NCBI RefSeq assembly: GCF_017357005.1
Contig: NZ_CP071589.1
Location: forward strand, 2,046,001-2,110,000
Reading direction: 5' to 3'
From: Staphylococcus simiae
Lineage (GTDB): Bacteria; Bacillota; Bacilli; Staphylococcales; Staphylococcaceae
DNA length: 64,000 nt
Below, piece by piece: positions 52,950 through 62,701 of the stretch (within the stretch, counting starts at the first letter, position 1; each line of letters begins with the position of its first letter). The notes under the pieces were generated by a model. The model worked only from the letters and a program-made list of their open reading frames with translations. It had not been told where the DNA came from and did no database searches. Position numbers and translations under genes: made by a program.

Positions 52950-54020
52950 TTAAAACTGCTCAACTTTACTAGGTATTTGTGCATCAAAATAGTCAACGAT
53001 AGTCTCAATGTTATCATCTATTTCATAAACCTTTTGATTATGTTGCATATGCATTGCGTGTGACAATGCTTCGTAATTTAAACGAAATTGTAAAACATCT
53101 CCAACACGATATTGCGCTTGGCCATTTAAATTAATCATTAAATGATCACTAGAAGCCCCTAATATTTCTAAATTATCTTGTACTGGATGTATATGTTCTA
53201 TTTTCGTATCTAAGTAACCAACATCAACAATTGCTTGTAATATAGCCTCGTTGTTGGTGGTATTGATTCTTGGCTTAATTTCTAAAATTTCCGCTTCTAA
53301 TGTTATTGCATCTTGATATAGCATCGCAATAGCTTTATCTGATGTAGTATCGACACCTCTAAATAGTGTTTCTCCTATTCTTAAATCATTGATTTTACCT
53401 AAATCATTATATAGTAATTGAGGGATCATACTAGAGTTGCCACCAGAAATTATTTTCAAACGAAAACCTAATTGTCTTTCTACTGAAGTTACATATTGAT
53501 TCATTAAAAATATGTCATCTTCAGTAGGCGCCTGTGATTTAAAACACATAAAATTAAATGCCAAACCAATAAAATGAATATGAGGTAATTGAATAATTTC
53601 TGTTATAAATTGAATAACATCATAAGTAAGTACACCTTCTCTATGATCTTTCCAATCTACCATTAATATGACTTTATGTTTTTTGCCTAAATCTCCAGCT
53701 AGATCATTAATGCTTTGGATTGTTGTCATTTCGGTTTGAATACTAGTGTCAACATAGTTCACCATCGTTTCAATATCTTGTTGTGATGGTGCTCGAAGCA
53801 ATGTAAACGATAAGTCCGGGTCATTGATATGAACAATATTGTTGACTCTAGATTCTGCAAAGTGTGTGATTCCTAAGCTTTTCAAACTAGTGATAATATT
53901 TTTATCACCAGCAATACATTTAATTACTGGTGTAAATTGCATATTTTTATTTTCAAAAATTGCTTTTAGTACTCTGGCGTTATATTTAATTTTAGAAGTA
54001 TTTATATTTAATTGTGCCAT
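52950..54020 (-). CDS. sfaC: PLP-dependent amino-acid racemase SfaC
   Basis: 356 residues, alanine/ornithine racemase fold type III. The N-terminal TPVIKCIAGDKN holds the PLP lysine (about residue 34), with FAESRVNN, GLAFNFMCF, ISGGNSSMIPQLL and LRIGETLFRG supplying cofactor-site loops. In the staphyloferrin A pathway SfaC is proposed to make D-ornithine, the backbone joined to two citrates. It lies six bases after sfaB in the sfaABC operon. GAGGTG precedes the ATG. Confidence 0.9.
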   Translation of the reverse strand: MAQLNINTSKIKYNARVLKAIFENKNMQFTPVIKCIAGDKNIITSLKSLGITHFAESRVNNIVHINDPDLSFTLLRAPSQQDIETMVNYVDTSIQTEMTTIQSINDLAGDLGKKHKVILMVDWKDHREGVLTYDVIQFITEIIQLPHIHFIGLAFNFMCFKSQAPTEDDIFLMNQYVTSVERQLGFRLKIISGGNSSMIPQLLYNDLGKINDLRIGETLFRGVDTTSDKAIAMLYQDAITLEAEILEIKPRINTTNNEAILQAIVDVGYLDTKIEHIHPVQDNLEILGASSDHLMINLNGQAQYRVGDVLQFRLNYEALSHAMHMQHNQKVYEIDDNIETIVDYFDAQIPSKVEQF

Positions 54021-54026
54021 TCAGTA

Positions 54027-55784
54027 CTACACCTCTTTTGCTATTGGATTATCTAATTCTATATTTAAATATATCTTTACTCTATTCTCCATACGCATAT
54101 TTAATAATGCTTTTACTGTTATCGTCGGTCCAAATAAGACATCTTTTAATGCTTGTGCATGGTCTAATTGTGGATCAATCGCATGATTGACTTTAGTTCT
54201 TACGATATCAAATAATTCCGCTTCATTGACACCTTCATATTGGGTAAAGTGATGAATTAATTCAGCAAGTTGATTTTGTATTACTGCATGTTGAAATTTG
54301 GCTATAACTTCTTCTATAGACTGTGCTAATAAACTTTGATTTGTTATATCCATATTAGCTATTCGAGATTGTAAGGTGTCCAAATCTATACGTGAACCAC
54401 CTAAATCACGTATTAAAAATGACATATCATAATTAGGTCCTAAATGAACTACAGTATTTTGCATATGTGCTTCGAGTGCAATACCATAACGTTGAATAAA
54501 AGCGATTAATGGTGTCACCAATATTTCTGTATAGTGCGCGATGAATGTTTTAATTCCATTGGCATCTATTTTATGATTTAACCATTCTAAATAGCTGTCT
54601 ACTACAGTTTTATGATCTACAGGATTAATATTGACTAAACTTGCACTGACTACTGTCACACCAAATCCTTTTATTTCAGGTTTTTGTCTAATGATGCATG
54701 CCAGTTGTCTTGCTTTATCATCATCAATATCTGCATACTCTCCAAACGGTTCCATAGCAACTTGTAACTTAGGATATTGGTTTAACATATCTTGCAAGAC
54801 ATAACTTAATTTAGGTCCATCCACAGTTGTGACGGTTGATACTGTTCTAACCGCACTAGTAGCTTGAACATTTACTGGCAATTTTACATGAAATGGCTTA
54901 TTGATTAATGACATCGTTCTAAACGATAATGTTGCTTTCGATTTCACAATAAATGGTGTCGGAATTAATATTTTTTGTTCAATCCAATGATTAAATGCCT
55001 CATTAATTGTATAGTCATATTGCCATGGATGTACCAATATGGCTTTATAATTTTTGTAATTTAATCCTAAACTTTTCATGAATATACGAATTTGATTATC
55101 AAATTCTGGTAACACTAGATGCATGATAAAATCATCATCATGATTCATAGCAGTAGTGACGATGTGATGTTGTTCAATCATCATAATATGTAGTGGTATC
55201 GTCTTTTCAAATTCAGGCGCATACAATGACAATTCATTCATAGTTAAAGGTAGTTTCGTCTTAGTTAATGGATGAGTTGGATGGCCTTCTGTCACTATAC
55301 TTTCCGAATACATTAAATCATCTACACCATCATAATGAGACGTATGTTGTAACCATGTAATAAAATTGATATCTTGTGGTAAACGTGAGAATTTCAGACT
55401 TTGTTTAATAAGTGACTGCCTATGTGTCAGTTGTTTATAAGACTCAATTAAACCATCACGACTATGTATCAACTCTTCCCACAGTTGTTCAGAAATAGTA
55501 ATGTCAAAATATCTATTTAATATGTCAAGTAGTGATTCTAATGATGTAATATTGATAACTTTATTACCACAACTATAAATAACCTCTCCTGTGAATACAT
55601 ATCGCTGTAGTGCGCTCTTTCTCGCTACACTAACTGTTAAAATGTGACAATGATATTGTATTTGCAGTTGGTCATCGTAATGATGAATCAAAGTTTGATC
55701 GTTGTATATTTGCTCCTTAACAATTGCATTTAGTACTCTATATTGAATATTTTTATCTGCATGTTCCCACTCATGATTAACCAT
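54027..55784 (-). CDS. sfaB: NRPS-independent siderophore synthetase SfaB
   Basis: 585 residues, IucA/IucC superfamily. Family motifs: EGHPTHPLTKTK (substrate/ATP region), HPWQYDY, SFRTM, KLPVNVQATSAVRTVS, and the C-terminal FhuF-like region with GIALEAHMQNTVVHLG and IRDLGGSRID. In staphyloferrin A synthesis it adds the second citrate to citryl-D-ornithine with ATP. Its start overlaps the sfaA stop by eight bases, which implies translational coupling. Confidence 0.92.
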   Translation of the reverse strand: MVNHEWEHADKNIQYRVLNAIVKEQIYNDQTLIHHYDDQLQIQYHCHILTVSVARKSALQRYVFTGEVIYSCGNKVINITSLESLLDILNRYFDITISEQLWEELIHSRDGLIESYKQLTHRQSLIKQSLKFSRLPQDINFITWLQHTSHYDGVDDLMYSESIVTEGHPTHPLTKTKLPLTMNELSLYAPEFEKTIPLHIMMIEQHHIVTTAMNHDDDFIMHLVLPEFDNQIRIFMKSLGLNYKNYKAILVHPWQYDYTINEAFNHWIEQKILIPTPFIVKSKATLSFRTMSLINKPFHVKLPVNVQATSAVRTVSTVTTVDGPKLSYVLQDMLNQYPKLQVAMEPFGEYADIDDDKARQLACIIRQKPEIKGFGVTVVSASLVNINPVDHKTVVDSYLEWLNHKIDANGIKTFIAHYTEILVTPLIAFIQRYGIALEAHMQNTVVHLGPNYDMSFLIRDLGGSRIDLDTLQSRIANMDITNQSLLAQSIEEVIAKFQHAVIQNQLAELIHHFTQYEGVNEAELFDIVRTKVNHAIDPQLDHAQALKDVLFGPTITVKALLNMRMENRVKIYLNIELDNPIAKEV

Positions 55785-56958
55785 GATTTTCTGCCTCCAA
55801 CTTTAACTTTCTATTTATAATGAAAAATATAACGACAATAGTTATCGTACTTATTCCCATAATTGTGAATGTTTCAACTATACCAAAGATATCGGCACAA
55901 AAGCTCATTAATAAACTTCCTAAAGGTATCATACCCCTATCCATCATGATAATACTTAGTATTTTCCCTCTATCATGTTCATCTACATTATTTTGAAAAT
56001 AAATTCTATTTGTCGTTCTCGCCCACTGACTAAACAAGCCTATTAAAGTAATACAAATAAACATAATTATTAAGTTATTTACGACTACACCTAATAAAAC
56101 GACGCCAAATAATAAAGAACTTAAATAATACATATTAACCATTTCTATGTAATGTAGAATTTTCGGTAAAATAAGTGTCGCTAAAATTCCTCCAATTGCA
56201 CACATGGTCATAGCAATACCAAATATTTCTGATTGGCCTGGAAACACTTTGTTAGTTAATACCGGTAATAATGTTGTATATGAAAACCCGGTTGCCATGA
56301 TTAATAATGACGTAATAAAAATTTGTCTACCAATTAAATGTGATTTGAAATATTGCATAATCACTTTAAATGATGAGCATTGTGGTTTATCCTTAGTTAC
56401 TGGTAACACTTTAAAGTGTAATGGTAAGCATAACAGTGCCGCTACTAAGTAACAACACGACTGTGCTAAAAATGTTGTCGGTGCATGATAGACAGCTAAT
56501 ATCACACCCGCAATTGCCGGTCCAATCGACCGACATATATTGATAATAAATGAATGATAGGATACTGCTTCTGTTGTTGATAATTTATCAGATAAATCTG
56601 GTAAAATAGCTTGTCTTAAAGGTGTTTCTACAGCACTTAAGACTCCTCTTAATGTTGCATAAACAATGATAACGATAATAGGTATAACCGAAAAACTATA
56701 AGTTAAAACACATAATATCGACGTAACTATAAAAGAAGATGTTATCGTCAGTCTCAACAGCTTCCCTTTATCGTATTGATCAGCTATCTTACCTGCCCAA
56801 ACACTTAATAACAAAATTGGTACAAGCCGGCAAAAATTGACTATTCCTAGATAAACTGCGTTATGATATGTAGTAAGTACAAACCAATTTAGCCCTATTT
56901 GTCCAATCCAATTTCCCAAAAATAGTAGAAAAGAACTGAGAAAGAAATACTTTGTCAT
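55777..56958 (-). CDS. sfaA: MFS staphyloferrin A exporter SfaA
   Basis: 393 residues from the ATG at 56958, seven bases after AGGTGG. The frame continues upstream through the Fur box, giving a spurious leader of Met/Ile residues. Twelve membrane segments are expected; DQYDKGKLLR is the loop 2-3 MFS motif and YATLRGVLSAVETPLRQAILPD lies in the segment 4-5 region. It exports newly made siderophore. First gene of sfaABC, divergent from sfaD. Confidence 0.9.
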   Translation of the reverse strand: MTKYFFLSSFLLFLGNWIGQIGLNWFVLTTYHNAVYLGIVNFCRLVPILLLSVWAGKIADQYDKGKLLRLTITSSFIVTSILCVLTYSFSVIPIIVIIVYATLRGVLSAVETPLRQAILPDLSDKLSTTEAVSYHSFIINICRSIGPAIAGVILAVYHAPTTFLAQSCCYLVAALLCLPLHFKVLPVTKDKPQCSSFKVIMQYFKSHLIGRQIFITSLLIMATGFSYTTLLPVLTNKVFPGQSEIFGIAMTMCAIGGILATLILPKILHYIEMVNMYYLSSLLFGVVLLGVVVNNLIIMFICITLIGLFSQWARTTNRIYFQNNVDEHDRGKILSIIMMDRGMIPLGSLLMSFCADIFGIVETFTIMGISTITIVVIFFIINRKLKLEAENHG

Positions 56959-56985
56959 AAAATTTCCACCTATTTTAAATTTATT

Positions 56986-57004
56986 GATAATAATTATCAT
57001 TATC
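56986..57004. promoter_or_regulatory. Fur box between sfaA and sfaD
   Basis: GATAATAATTATCATTATC, close to the 19-base Fur consensus, in the 104 bases between the divergent start codons. One site can control both directions. Confidence 0.88.
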
Positions 57005-57062
57005 ATTAATATGGATTATACAAATCAATTTTATTTTTGTAAAATATTTTATGAGGTGAATT

Positions 57063-59042
57063 ATGAAATCAAATTTAATGTATAAAGAAAGACAATTAAA
57101 ATTAAATCAAAATGAAGTTGAAACTTATCATTTTTTACAACAATATGATAATGATTGGGCTAGCATTTTTAAAGCATATATTTTGCAAGGAAGGGATAAA
57201 ATCACTCAGCGTCTCGTCACTTCACTACATAGAGAAAATTTAGTACATGCTGCTGAACACAGTCGCATTATTGATAAGACCGCTATCGCATCTTTAGATA
57301 TCCCTAGTGAACAAGTACTAGAAATTTCATTTCCGCAATCTCAACAAATATTGTATGCTCCCATTTTAGGACAACATGCCTTCAATCGTATCGACGTCAT
57401 TGGACCGTTTTATTTACGTCACACGAGTCATCATGACGTGTATCGCGTACAACACCCTAATGAATTATTAGATATTATATTAAATGAGCAACCTGAGTAC
57501 CAAAATGCTGCGAGTGAACAATTTCGTCAAGATTTGATTAATAGTGCGAATAATATGTCGTTTGCACTTAGTTATCAATACTATACAATGCAACAGCATC
57601 ATGCGCCATTATATGATTTAATCACTCAAAATGAAGACAGTTATTTACGTTCTGAACAAGCAGTCATCGAAGGACATCCTTTACATCCTGGTGCTAAATT
57701 ACGTAAAGGACTCAATGCTGCTGAAACGTTTAAATATTCTTCAGAATTTGCACAAGTGATAGATTTAAATGTCATTTTAATACATCATACAGTGAGTCGT
57801 ACAATGTCTTTAAACACTGACTATAACTTAACGATTCGCGAACAATTTCCACAATTAGTTCAGCAACTACAAACTGAGTTTATAGATATCAATATTGATG
57901 ATTATCATGTCATGATTATTCATCCTTGGCAACTAGCTGATGTGTTACATCGTGACTATCAATTAGAACTTGATCAACAACTGATTAGAGTGAGTAATCA
58001 TACGTTGCCTTATTATGCTGGCCTATCGTTTAGAACATTAGTTCCTAAATACCCTAGTCAACTGCCACATATAAAATTGTCTACCAACGTGCATATTACC
58101 GGGGAAATACGTACATTATCTGAACAAACAACACATAATGGACCTATAATGACAGAAATATTAAACGATATATTGGCTAATGATACATTATTCAATCGTG
58201 ATCATGCAGAAGTCATTGCTGAAATTGCTGGCATTCATTTTTATAATAAGAATGATACTGGTGACTATCAAACAGAACGTAGCGAACAATTAGGTACATT
58301 ATTTAGACAAAACATTTATGATCTTATTCCAAGTGATGTTACACCTATTATTCCATCAAGTTTAGTTGCTAACTACCCTTATAATGATGAGACACCAGTT
58401 ATTACTTTAATTAAACAATATCAACAAACAATGCCAGACTGCTCGTTTGAACAAGCAGCACATTTATGGATTACTATGTATAGTAAAGCTTTACTAGGAT
58501 TAGTTGTACCTTTAGTTACGAAATACGGCATTGCTTTAGAAGCGCATTTACAAAATACTATTGCTACTTTTAAAGATAATGGTCTTATCGATAAAATGTA
58601 CATCAGAGACTTTGAAGGATTGCGTATCGATGAAACACAACTTAATAAGATGGGTTATCATACAGACCATTTCCATGAAAAATCACGTATCTTGACTGAT
58701 TCTAAAACATCAGTGTTTAATAAAGCGTTCTATTCAACTGTACAAAATCATCTTGGTGAAATTATCCTTACTATTGCTCAATATTCTAAAGCACACACAT
58801 TAGAGCATGACCTATGGCAAAATGTACAGCACATTTTGATTGAGTTATTTGAGCAAATTGAACACAGTTTTGTTACTGTTAGCGATAATAATCAGCAAGT
58901 AAGTTATCGTAAACGCATTAATGAATTTAAAGATACGATGTTTGCATCTATGATTGACTATAAATGTGTGACGACAATGCGCTTAGAAGATGAAGCACAT
59001 CATTATACTTACATTAAAGTCAACAATCCATTGAAGCTATAG
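57063..59042 (+). CDS. sfaD: NRPS-independent siderophore synthetase SfaD
   Basis: 659 residues, IucA/IucC superfamily. EGHPLHPGAKLRKGL, HPWQLAD, LSFRTLVPK, KLSTNVHITGEIRTLS and the C-terminal GIALEAHLQNTIATF and IRDFEGLRID match the synthetase motifs. In staphyloferrin A synthesis SfaD makes the first bond, joining citrate to D-ornithine. GAGGTG lies before the ATG. It is transcribed away from sfaABC from the shared Fur-box region. Confidence 0.93.
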   Translation: MKSNLMYKERQLKLNQNEVETYHFLQQYDNDWASIFKAYILQGRDKITQRLVTSLHRENLVHAAEHSRIIDKTAIASLDIPSEQVLEISFPQSQQILYAPILGQHAFNRIDVIGPFYLRHTSHHDVYRVQHPNELLDIILNEQPEYQNAASEQFRQDLINSANNMSFALSYQYYTMQQHHAPLYDLITQNEDSYLRSEQAVIEGHPLHPGAKLRKGLNAAETFKYSSEFAQVIDLNVILIHHTVSRTMSLNTDYNLTIREQFPQLVQQLQTEFIDINIDDYHVMIIHPWQLADVLHRDYQLELDQQLIRVSNHTLPYYAGLSFRTLVPKYPSQLPHIKLSTNVHITGEIRTLSEQTTHNGPIMTEILNDILANDTLFNRDHAEVIAEIAGIHFYNKNDTGDYQTERSEQLGTLFRQNIYDLIPSDVTPIIPSSLVANYPYNDETPVITLIKQYQQTMPDCSFEQAAHLWITMYSKALLGLVVPLVTKYGIALEAHLQNTIATFKDNGLIDKMYIRDFEGLRIDETQLNKMGYHTDHFHEKSRILTDSKTSVFNKAFYSTVQNHLGEIILTIAQYSKAHTLEHDLWQNVQHILIELFEQIEHSFVTVSDNNQQVSYRKRINEFKDTMFASMIDYKCVTTMRLEDEAHHYTYIKVNNPLKL

Positions 59043-59070
59043 TTTGATTATAGTAAAACGTTGTCACTGT

Positions 59071-59113
59071 GGTTCTCTATTCTTTAAGACTGATAAATAG
59101 AAAATAGAGAACC
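59071..59113. repeat. Dispersed GGTTCTCT hairpin, copy C
   Basis: GGTTCTCTATT pairs with AATAGAGAACC around a loop containing GACTGATAAATA. It is flanked by a 9-base direct repeat TTGTCACTG (59061 and 59117 regions). It may end sfaD transcription, though no T-run follows. Confidence 0.5.
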
Positions 59114-59159
59114 CAAAATTGTCACTGAATGTAGCACAACTTTATATGGTTTTTCAACG

Positions 59160-59197
59160 CAAAAAACCGCTTAGCTTTTCGCTAAGCGATTTTTTTA
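59160..59197. terminator. Bidirectional terminator between sfaD and asp23
   Basis: CGCTTAGC/GCTAAGCG (59168-59175, 59181-59188), with six A to the left and seven T to the right. It directly follows the asp23 stop on the minus strand. Confidence 0.92.
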
Positions 59198-59206
59198 TTT
59201 AATGAC

Positions 59207-59731
<525 letters not shown>

Positions 59732-59782
59732 TCATTTATCTTTTTAATTTTTTGTGTTACTACTTTATTTTAAATTGATGAA

Positions 59783-60022
59783 TTAACTCCATCTATTTAA
59801 AAAATTCATAAAATCTTGTCTACGGTCTTTCATATACCCAATTGCTACACCTATTAAACATAAGACAACGATTAATATCGTTTTCCAAAATCCTAATGTT
59901 AGGAATAATATAGCTAGGAGTAAAAATGCTAAGAATCCGATGATTCTCCATTTATATACTTTCAAAAAGTCGATAACTTGTTGTGTAGAGTCTTGTCCAT
60001 TTTGGTTATTATTATCAGCCAT
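59783..60022 (-). CDS. DUF2273 small membrane protein of the asp23 operon
   Basis: 79 residues with AAGGGAGGG before the ATG. A hydrophilic N-terminus precedes two close hydrophobic stretches (IIGFLAFLLLAILFLTLGF and ILIVVLCLIGVAIGY), then a basic tail with RRQDFMNFL. DUF2273 proteins sit in Asp23-family operons and resemble membrane anchors; function unproven. It lies between amaP and asp23. Confidence 0.85.
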   Translation of the reverse strand: MADNNNQNGQDSTQQVIDFLKVYKWRIIGFLAFLLLAILFLTLGFWKTILIVVLCLIGVAIGYMKDRRQDFMNFLNRWS

Positions 60023-60034
60023 GATATCCCTCCC

Positions 60035-60571
60035 TTACAACACTCGAGGACCAGAAGTTTTCTGATCTCTTACATTAACTTCTAACTTGCGTACCGGTAA
60101 TTCTGTAAAATGTTCAACATTATTTTTTACATCTTCACGAATCGTTTCTGTTAATGATTGAACTTGTACATCATTTGGCACGAAGAAATCAGCTTTAATG
60201 TCGATATAAGATTTGTCTTTCTTGTTATAAAGTTTTGCGACAACATTCGGTTGTCTAACTTGATCATATTTAGTAATTGTGTCATAAGCAGACTTTTCAA
60301 CTGCTTTACGTGATACATAAATATGACCATCGTCATATTCTTTATAAAGTCCAGGTTTTCGATGTGTAGGTTTGAAGATACTAAATACCAGTATTAGACC
60401 TATTAAAATTAGCAATGCTGCTAACGTAATAAGTAATGGTTGGAACCAGTTGAATTGCAAGAAATAGTCTTGATACTCTGTAATACGACTATCTTGAATA
60501 TACATAAATAATAGGAAACCAACGATAACTACGATTAATAAGCCAAGGATAAAGTTTTTAAGTCGTTTCAC
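60035..60571 (-). CDS. amaP: Alkaline shock response membrane anchor protein AmaP
   Basis: 178 residues, apparently from a GTG start with AGGAGG about 11 bases upstream. Two N-terminal membrane segments (FILGLLIVVIVGFLLFMYI and PLLITLAALLILIGLILVF) are joined by a short loop; a cytoplasmic Asp23-like domain follows. In S. aureus AmaP anchors Asp23 at the membrane, and this gene order fits. Two SigB-type promoters lie just upstream. Confidence 0.9.
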   Translation of the reverse strand: MKRLKNFILGLLIVVIVGFLLFMYIQDSRITEYQDYFLQFNWFQPLLITLAALLILIGLILVFSIFKPTHRKPGLYKEYDDGHIYVSRKAVEKSAYDTITKYDQVRQPNVVAKLYNKKDKSYIDIKADFFVPNDVQVQSLTETIREDVKNNVEHFTELPVRKLEVNVRDQKTSGPRVL

Positions 60572-60623
60572 CCCTTACGACACCTCCTTAGTTATATATA
60601 TTTTTGAATTTCATATAAAATAT

Positions 60624-60648
60624 GTACCCATCTGATTTTTTTCTAAAC
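60624..60648 (-). promoter_or_regulatory. SigB-type promoter upstream of amaP, proximal
   Basis: Minus strand GTTTAG (60643-60648), 13-base spacer, GGGTAC (60624-60629); consensus GTTTAA-n12/15-GGGTAT. Confidence 0.7.
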
Positions 60649-60714
60649 CTTTTAAATTTAACATTTTAAAAATTTCTTAATTAATCGAATGTCGTACTAT
60701 ATTTCTTAATTTAT

Positions 60715-60739
60715 ATTCCCTAAATACATTGAATGAAAC
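60715..60739 (-). promoter_or_regulatory. SigB-type promoter upstream of amaP, distal
   Basis: Minus strand GTTTCA (60734-60739), 13-base spacer, GGGAAT (60715-60720). Confidence 0.6.
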
Positions 60740-60750
60740 TTTAAATGTTA

Positions 60751-62313
60751 TTATTCTTTGTTAATTTCTTGTGATGTTTTGTATTGTAAAATATCGGCAT
60801 CACGATGTTTAATTAATACTTTTTGACTTGAGCGTGGCTTTTCTTCACTTAATGACTTGAGTAACGACCAAATCATGACGATAATAACTAAGGAGAATGG
60901 CAGTGCTGCTATAATTAATAAATTTTGTATTGCTTGCGTACCACCTGTATAAATCATAATTATAGCAAATAGCGCCATTATGACACCCCAACTTACTTTA
61001 ACGAATGAAGCTGGATTGATATCACCCTTAGAACTTAACATTCCTAAAACATAAGTCGCAGAATCCGCAGAAGTGACAAAGAAAATCATAATAACTACTA
61101 AAGTTAAAAGACTAAGTATAAAGCCTAATGGATAATGTTCTAATACTGCGAACGTTGCCGTTTCAGTCGCTTCTTTAGCAATATTAGCAATATGATGATC
61201 TTGTAAGTATATTGCTGATGCACCAAATACTGCGAAAAAGATAAAACATACGACGGCTGGTACAAATAACACGCCAAGGATAAATTCTTTTATGGTTCTA
61301 CCTTTTGAAACACGAGCAATAAAAATACCAACAAATGGTGCCCATGATATCCACCATGCCCAGTAGAAAATGGTCCAATTTTGTAGCCATTGGAACTTTT
61401 CACCGCCAGAAGGAATTCTTAAACTCATACTAAAGAAATTAGCAATATAATTCCCTAAACCATTCGTAAAGGTATTTAATATATACAATGTTGGACCAAC
61501 GATAAATAGACCCAATAACACAACAAAAGCTAAAGCCATATTAATGTTACTTAATATTTTGATACCTTTATCAATACCCGACCATGCTGACCAAGTAAAA
61601 AGAATCGTTGCTACTACAATTAAGATGACTTGCATTGTAAAATTACTAGGCACATTAAATAAGAAATGTAATCCTTCATTGATTTGTAACGCACCAAATC
61701 CAAGTGTAGCTGCAACACCAGTGACTGTTGCAATGACAGCTAAGACGTCAATGGCTCCGCCGATAGGTCCACGCATTGCTTTTTCACCAAAAATAGGCAC
61801 TAAGGTAGCACTAACGAGTCCTGGATAGCCTTTATGGAAACTAAAATAAGCAAACACTAATGCCACAATGCCGTAGACAGCCCAAGCGTGTATGCCCCAA
61901 TGGAAGAATGAAAACTGCATCGCATCGTTAATTGCTGATTGTGTACCAGCTTTATGTATCGGTGTCATTTTAAAAGCATGACTAATTGGCTCGGCTGTAG
62001 TCCAAAATACAAGCCCTATGCCCATTCCAGCACTAAATAGCATCGCAAACCATGATGGTAATGAAAATTCCGGATCTTCTCCTTCTTCTCCTAAAGTTAT
62101 TGAGGCATATCTAGAAAATAAGATATAGACACATACAATAAGTATGGCTAAAACAAGTAATAGATAATACCATGAAAAATGTAAAGCAATAAATGACGTA
62201 ATCTGTTGCGTCACTGTTTCAAGTTGTTTCGGTAATACAGCCCCATAAACAACAAATAAGGTACAAATAGCTAACGCTACCCAAAATACTTTACTTACTG
62301 AATTTGATTTCAT
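60751..62313 (-). CDS. opuD2: BCCT-family glycine betaine/osmolyte transporter OpuD2
   Basis: About 520 residues from the ATG at 62313 (or the adjacent 62316), six to nine bases after AAAGGA; the frame continues further upstream over the SigB promoter. Twelve membrane segments. BCCT signatures are present: FSAGMGIGLVFWTTAEPISH, FFHWGIHAWAVYG, and the substrate-cage tryptophans in NWTIFYWAWWISWAPFVGIFIARVS (near residue 315-340). It takes up glycine betaine or similar osmolytes with sodium. First gene of the asp23 operon. Confidence 0.9.
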   Translation of the reverse strand: MKSNSVSKVFWVALAICTLFVVYGAVLPKQLETVTQQITSFIALHFSWYYLLLVLAILIVCVYILFSRYASITLGEEGEDPEFSLPSWFAMLFSAGMGIGLVFWTTAEPISHAFKMTPIHKAGTQSAINDAMQFSFFHWGIHAWAVYGIVALVFAYFSFHKGYPGLVSATLVPIFGEKAMRGPIGGAIDVLAVIATVTGVAATLGFGALQINEGLHFLFNVPSNFTMQVILIVVATILFTWSAWSGIDKGIKILSNINMALAFVVLLGLFIVGPTLYILNTFTNGLGNYIANFFSMSLRIPSGGEKFQWLQNWTIFYWAWWISWAPFVGIFIARVSKGRTIKEFILGVLFVPAVVCFIFFAVFGASAIYLQDHHIANIAKEATETATFAVLEHYPLGFILSLLTLVVIMIFFVTSADSATYVLGMLSSKGDINPASFVKVSWGVIMALFAIIMIYTGGTQAIQNLLIIAALPFSLVIIVMIWSLLKSLSEEKPRSSQKVLIKHRDADILQYKTSQEINKE

Positions 62314-62347
62314 CATATAAAATCCTTTCCCCTTTAATGCTAGGCAC

Positions 62348-62373
62348 ATACCCTAAACAACATAATCTTAATC
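62348..62373 (-). promoter_or_regulatory. SigB-type promoter of opuD2
   Basis: Minus strand GATTAA (62368-62373), 14-base spacer, GGGTAT (62348-62353): a perfect -10 and a -35 one base off consensus, 32 bases upstream of the start. Confidence 0.72.
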
Positions 62374-62611
62374 ATTTTTAATTTTTTAATTATACTAATC
62401 CATTACATTTTTAATTATTGTAGTACTAGAAAGGTTAAAATATTTGCAGAATAGGAAGACGTTGGAACTCTTACGCTTGGTTGTTTAACAAGCATATATT
62501 CATTTTTTAGAAACATCACTTTAATATTGTTTAAAGATTATCTTGAACATAAAAAACTTTATATAATTTGGGATGCTATAGCCTTTGGCTAAAAATTTTT
62601 ATAGCACAGCA

Positions 62612-62647
62612 AAAAAGCAGTTGATGTTGTGCTATCAACTGCTTTTT
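62612..62647 (-). terminator. Terminator of the MDR oxidoreductase gene
   Basis: AAAAAGCAGTTGAT/ATCAACTGCTTTTT with an eight-base loop, A-run and T-run on both sides, 55 bases past the stop at 62702. Confidence 0.88.
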
Positions 62648-62701
62648 ATTACTATTATTCCATTATCATACCTTAATTTAGAGTGTCTTAATCAATGATT
62701 A

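Larger units (their letters stand above)
62317..62701. other. Intergenic region upstream of opuD2
   Basis: 385 bases with the SigB-type promoter (62348-62373), the oxidoreductase terminator (62612-62647) and another stem TGCTATA/TATAGCA near 62574-62606. No gene seen. Confidence 0.6.

Noticed and set aside
56959..57006. N-terminal extension of SfaA beginning with alternating Met and Ile residues
   Set aside because: It is the translated Fur box; the ATG at 56958 has a proper AGGTGG site.
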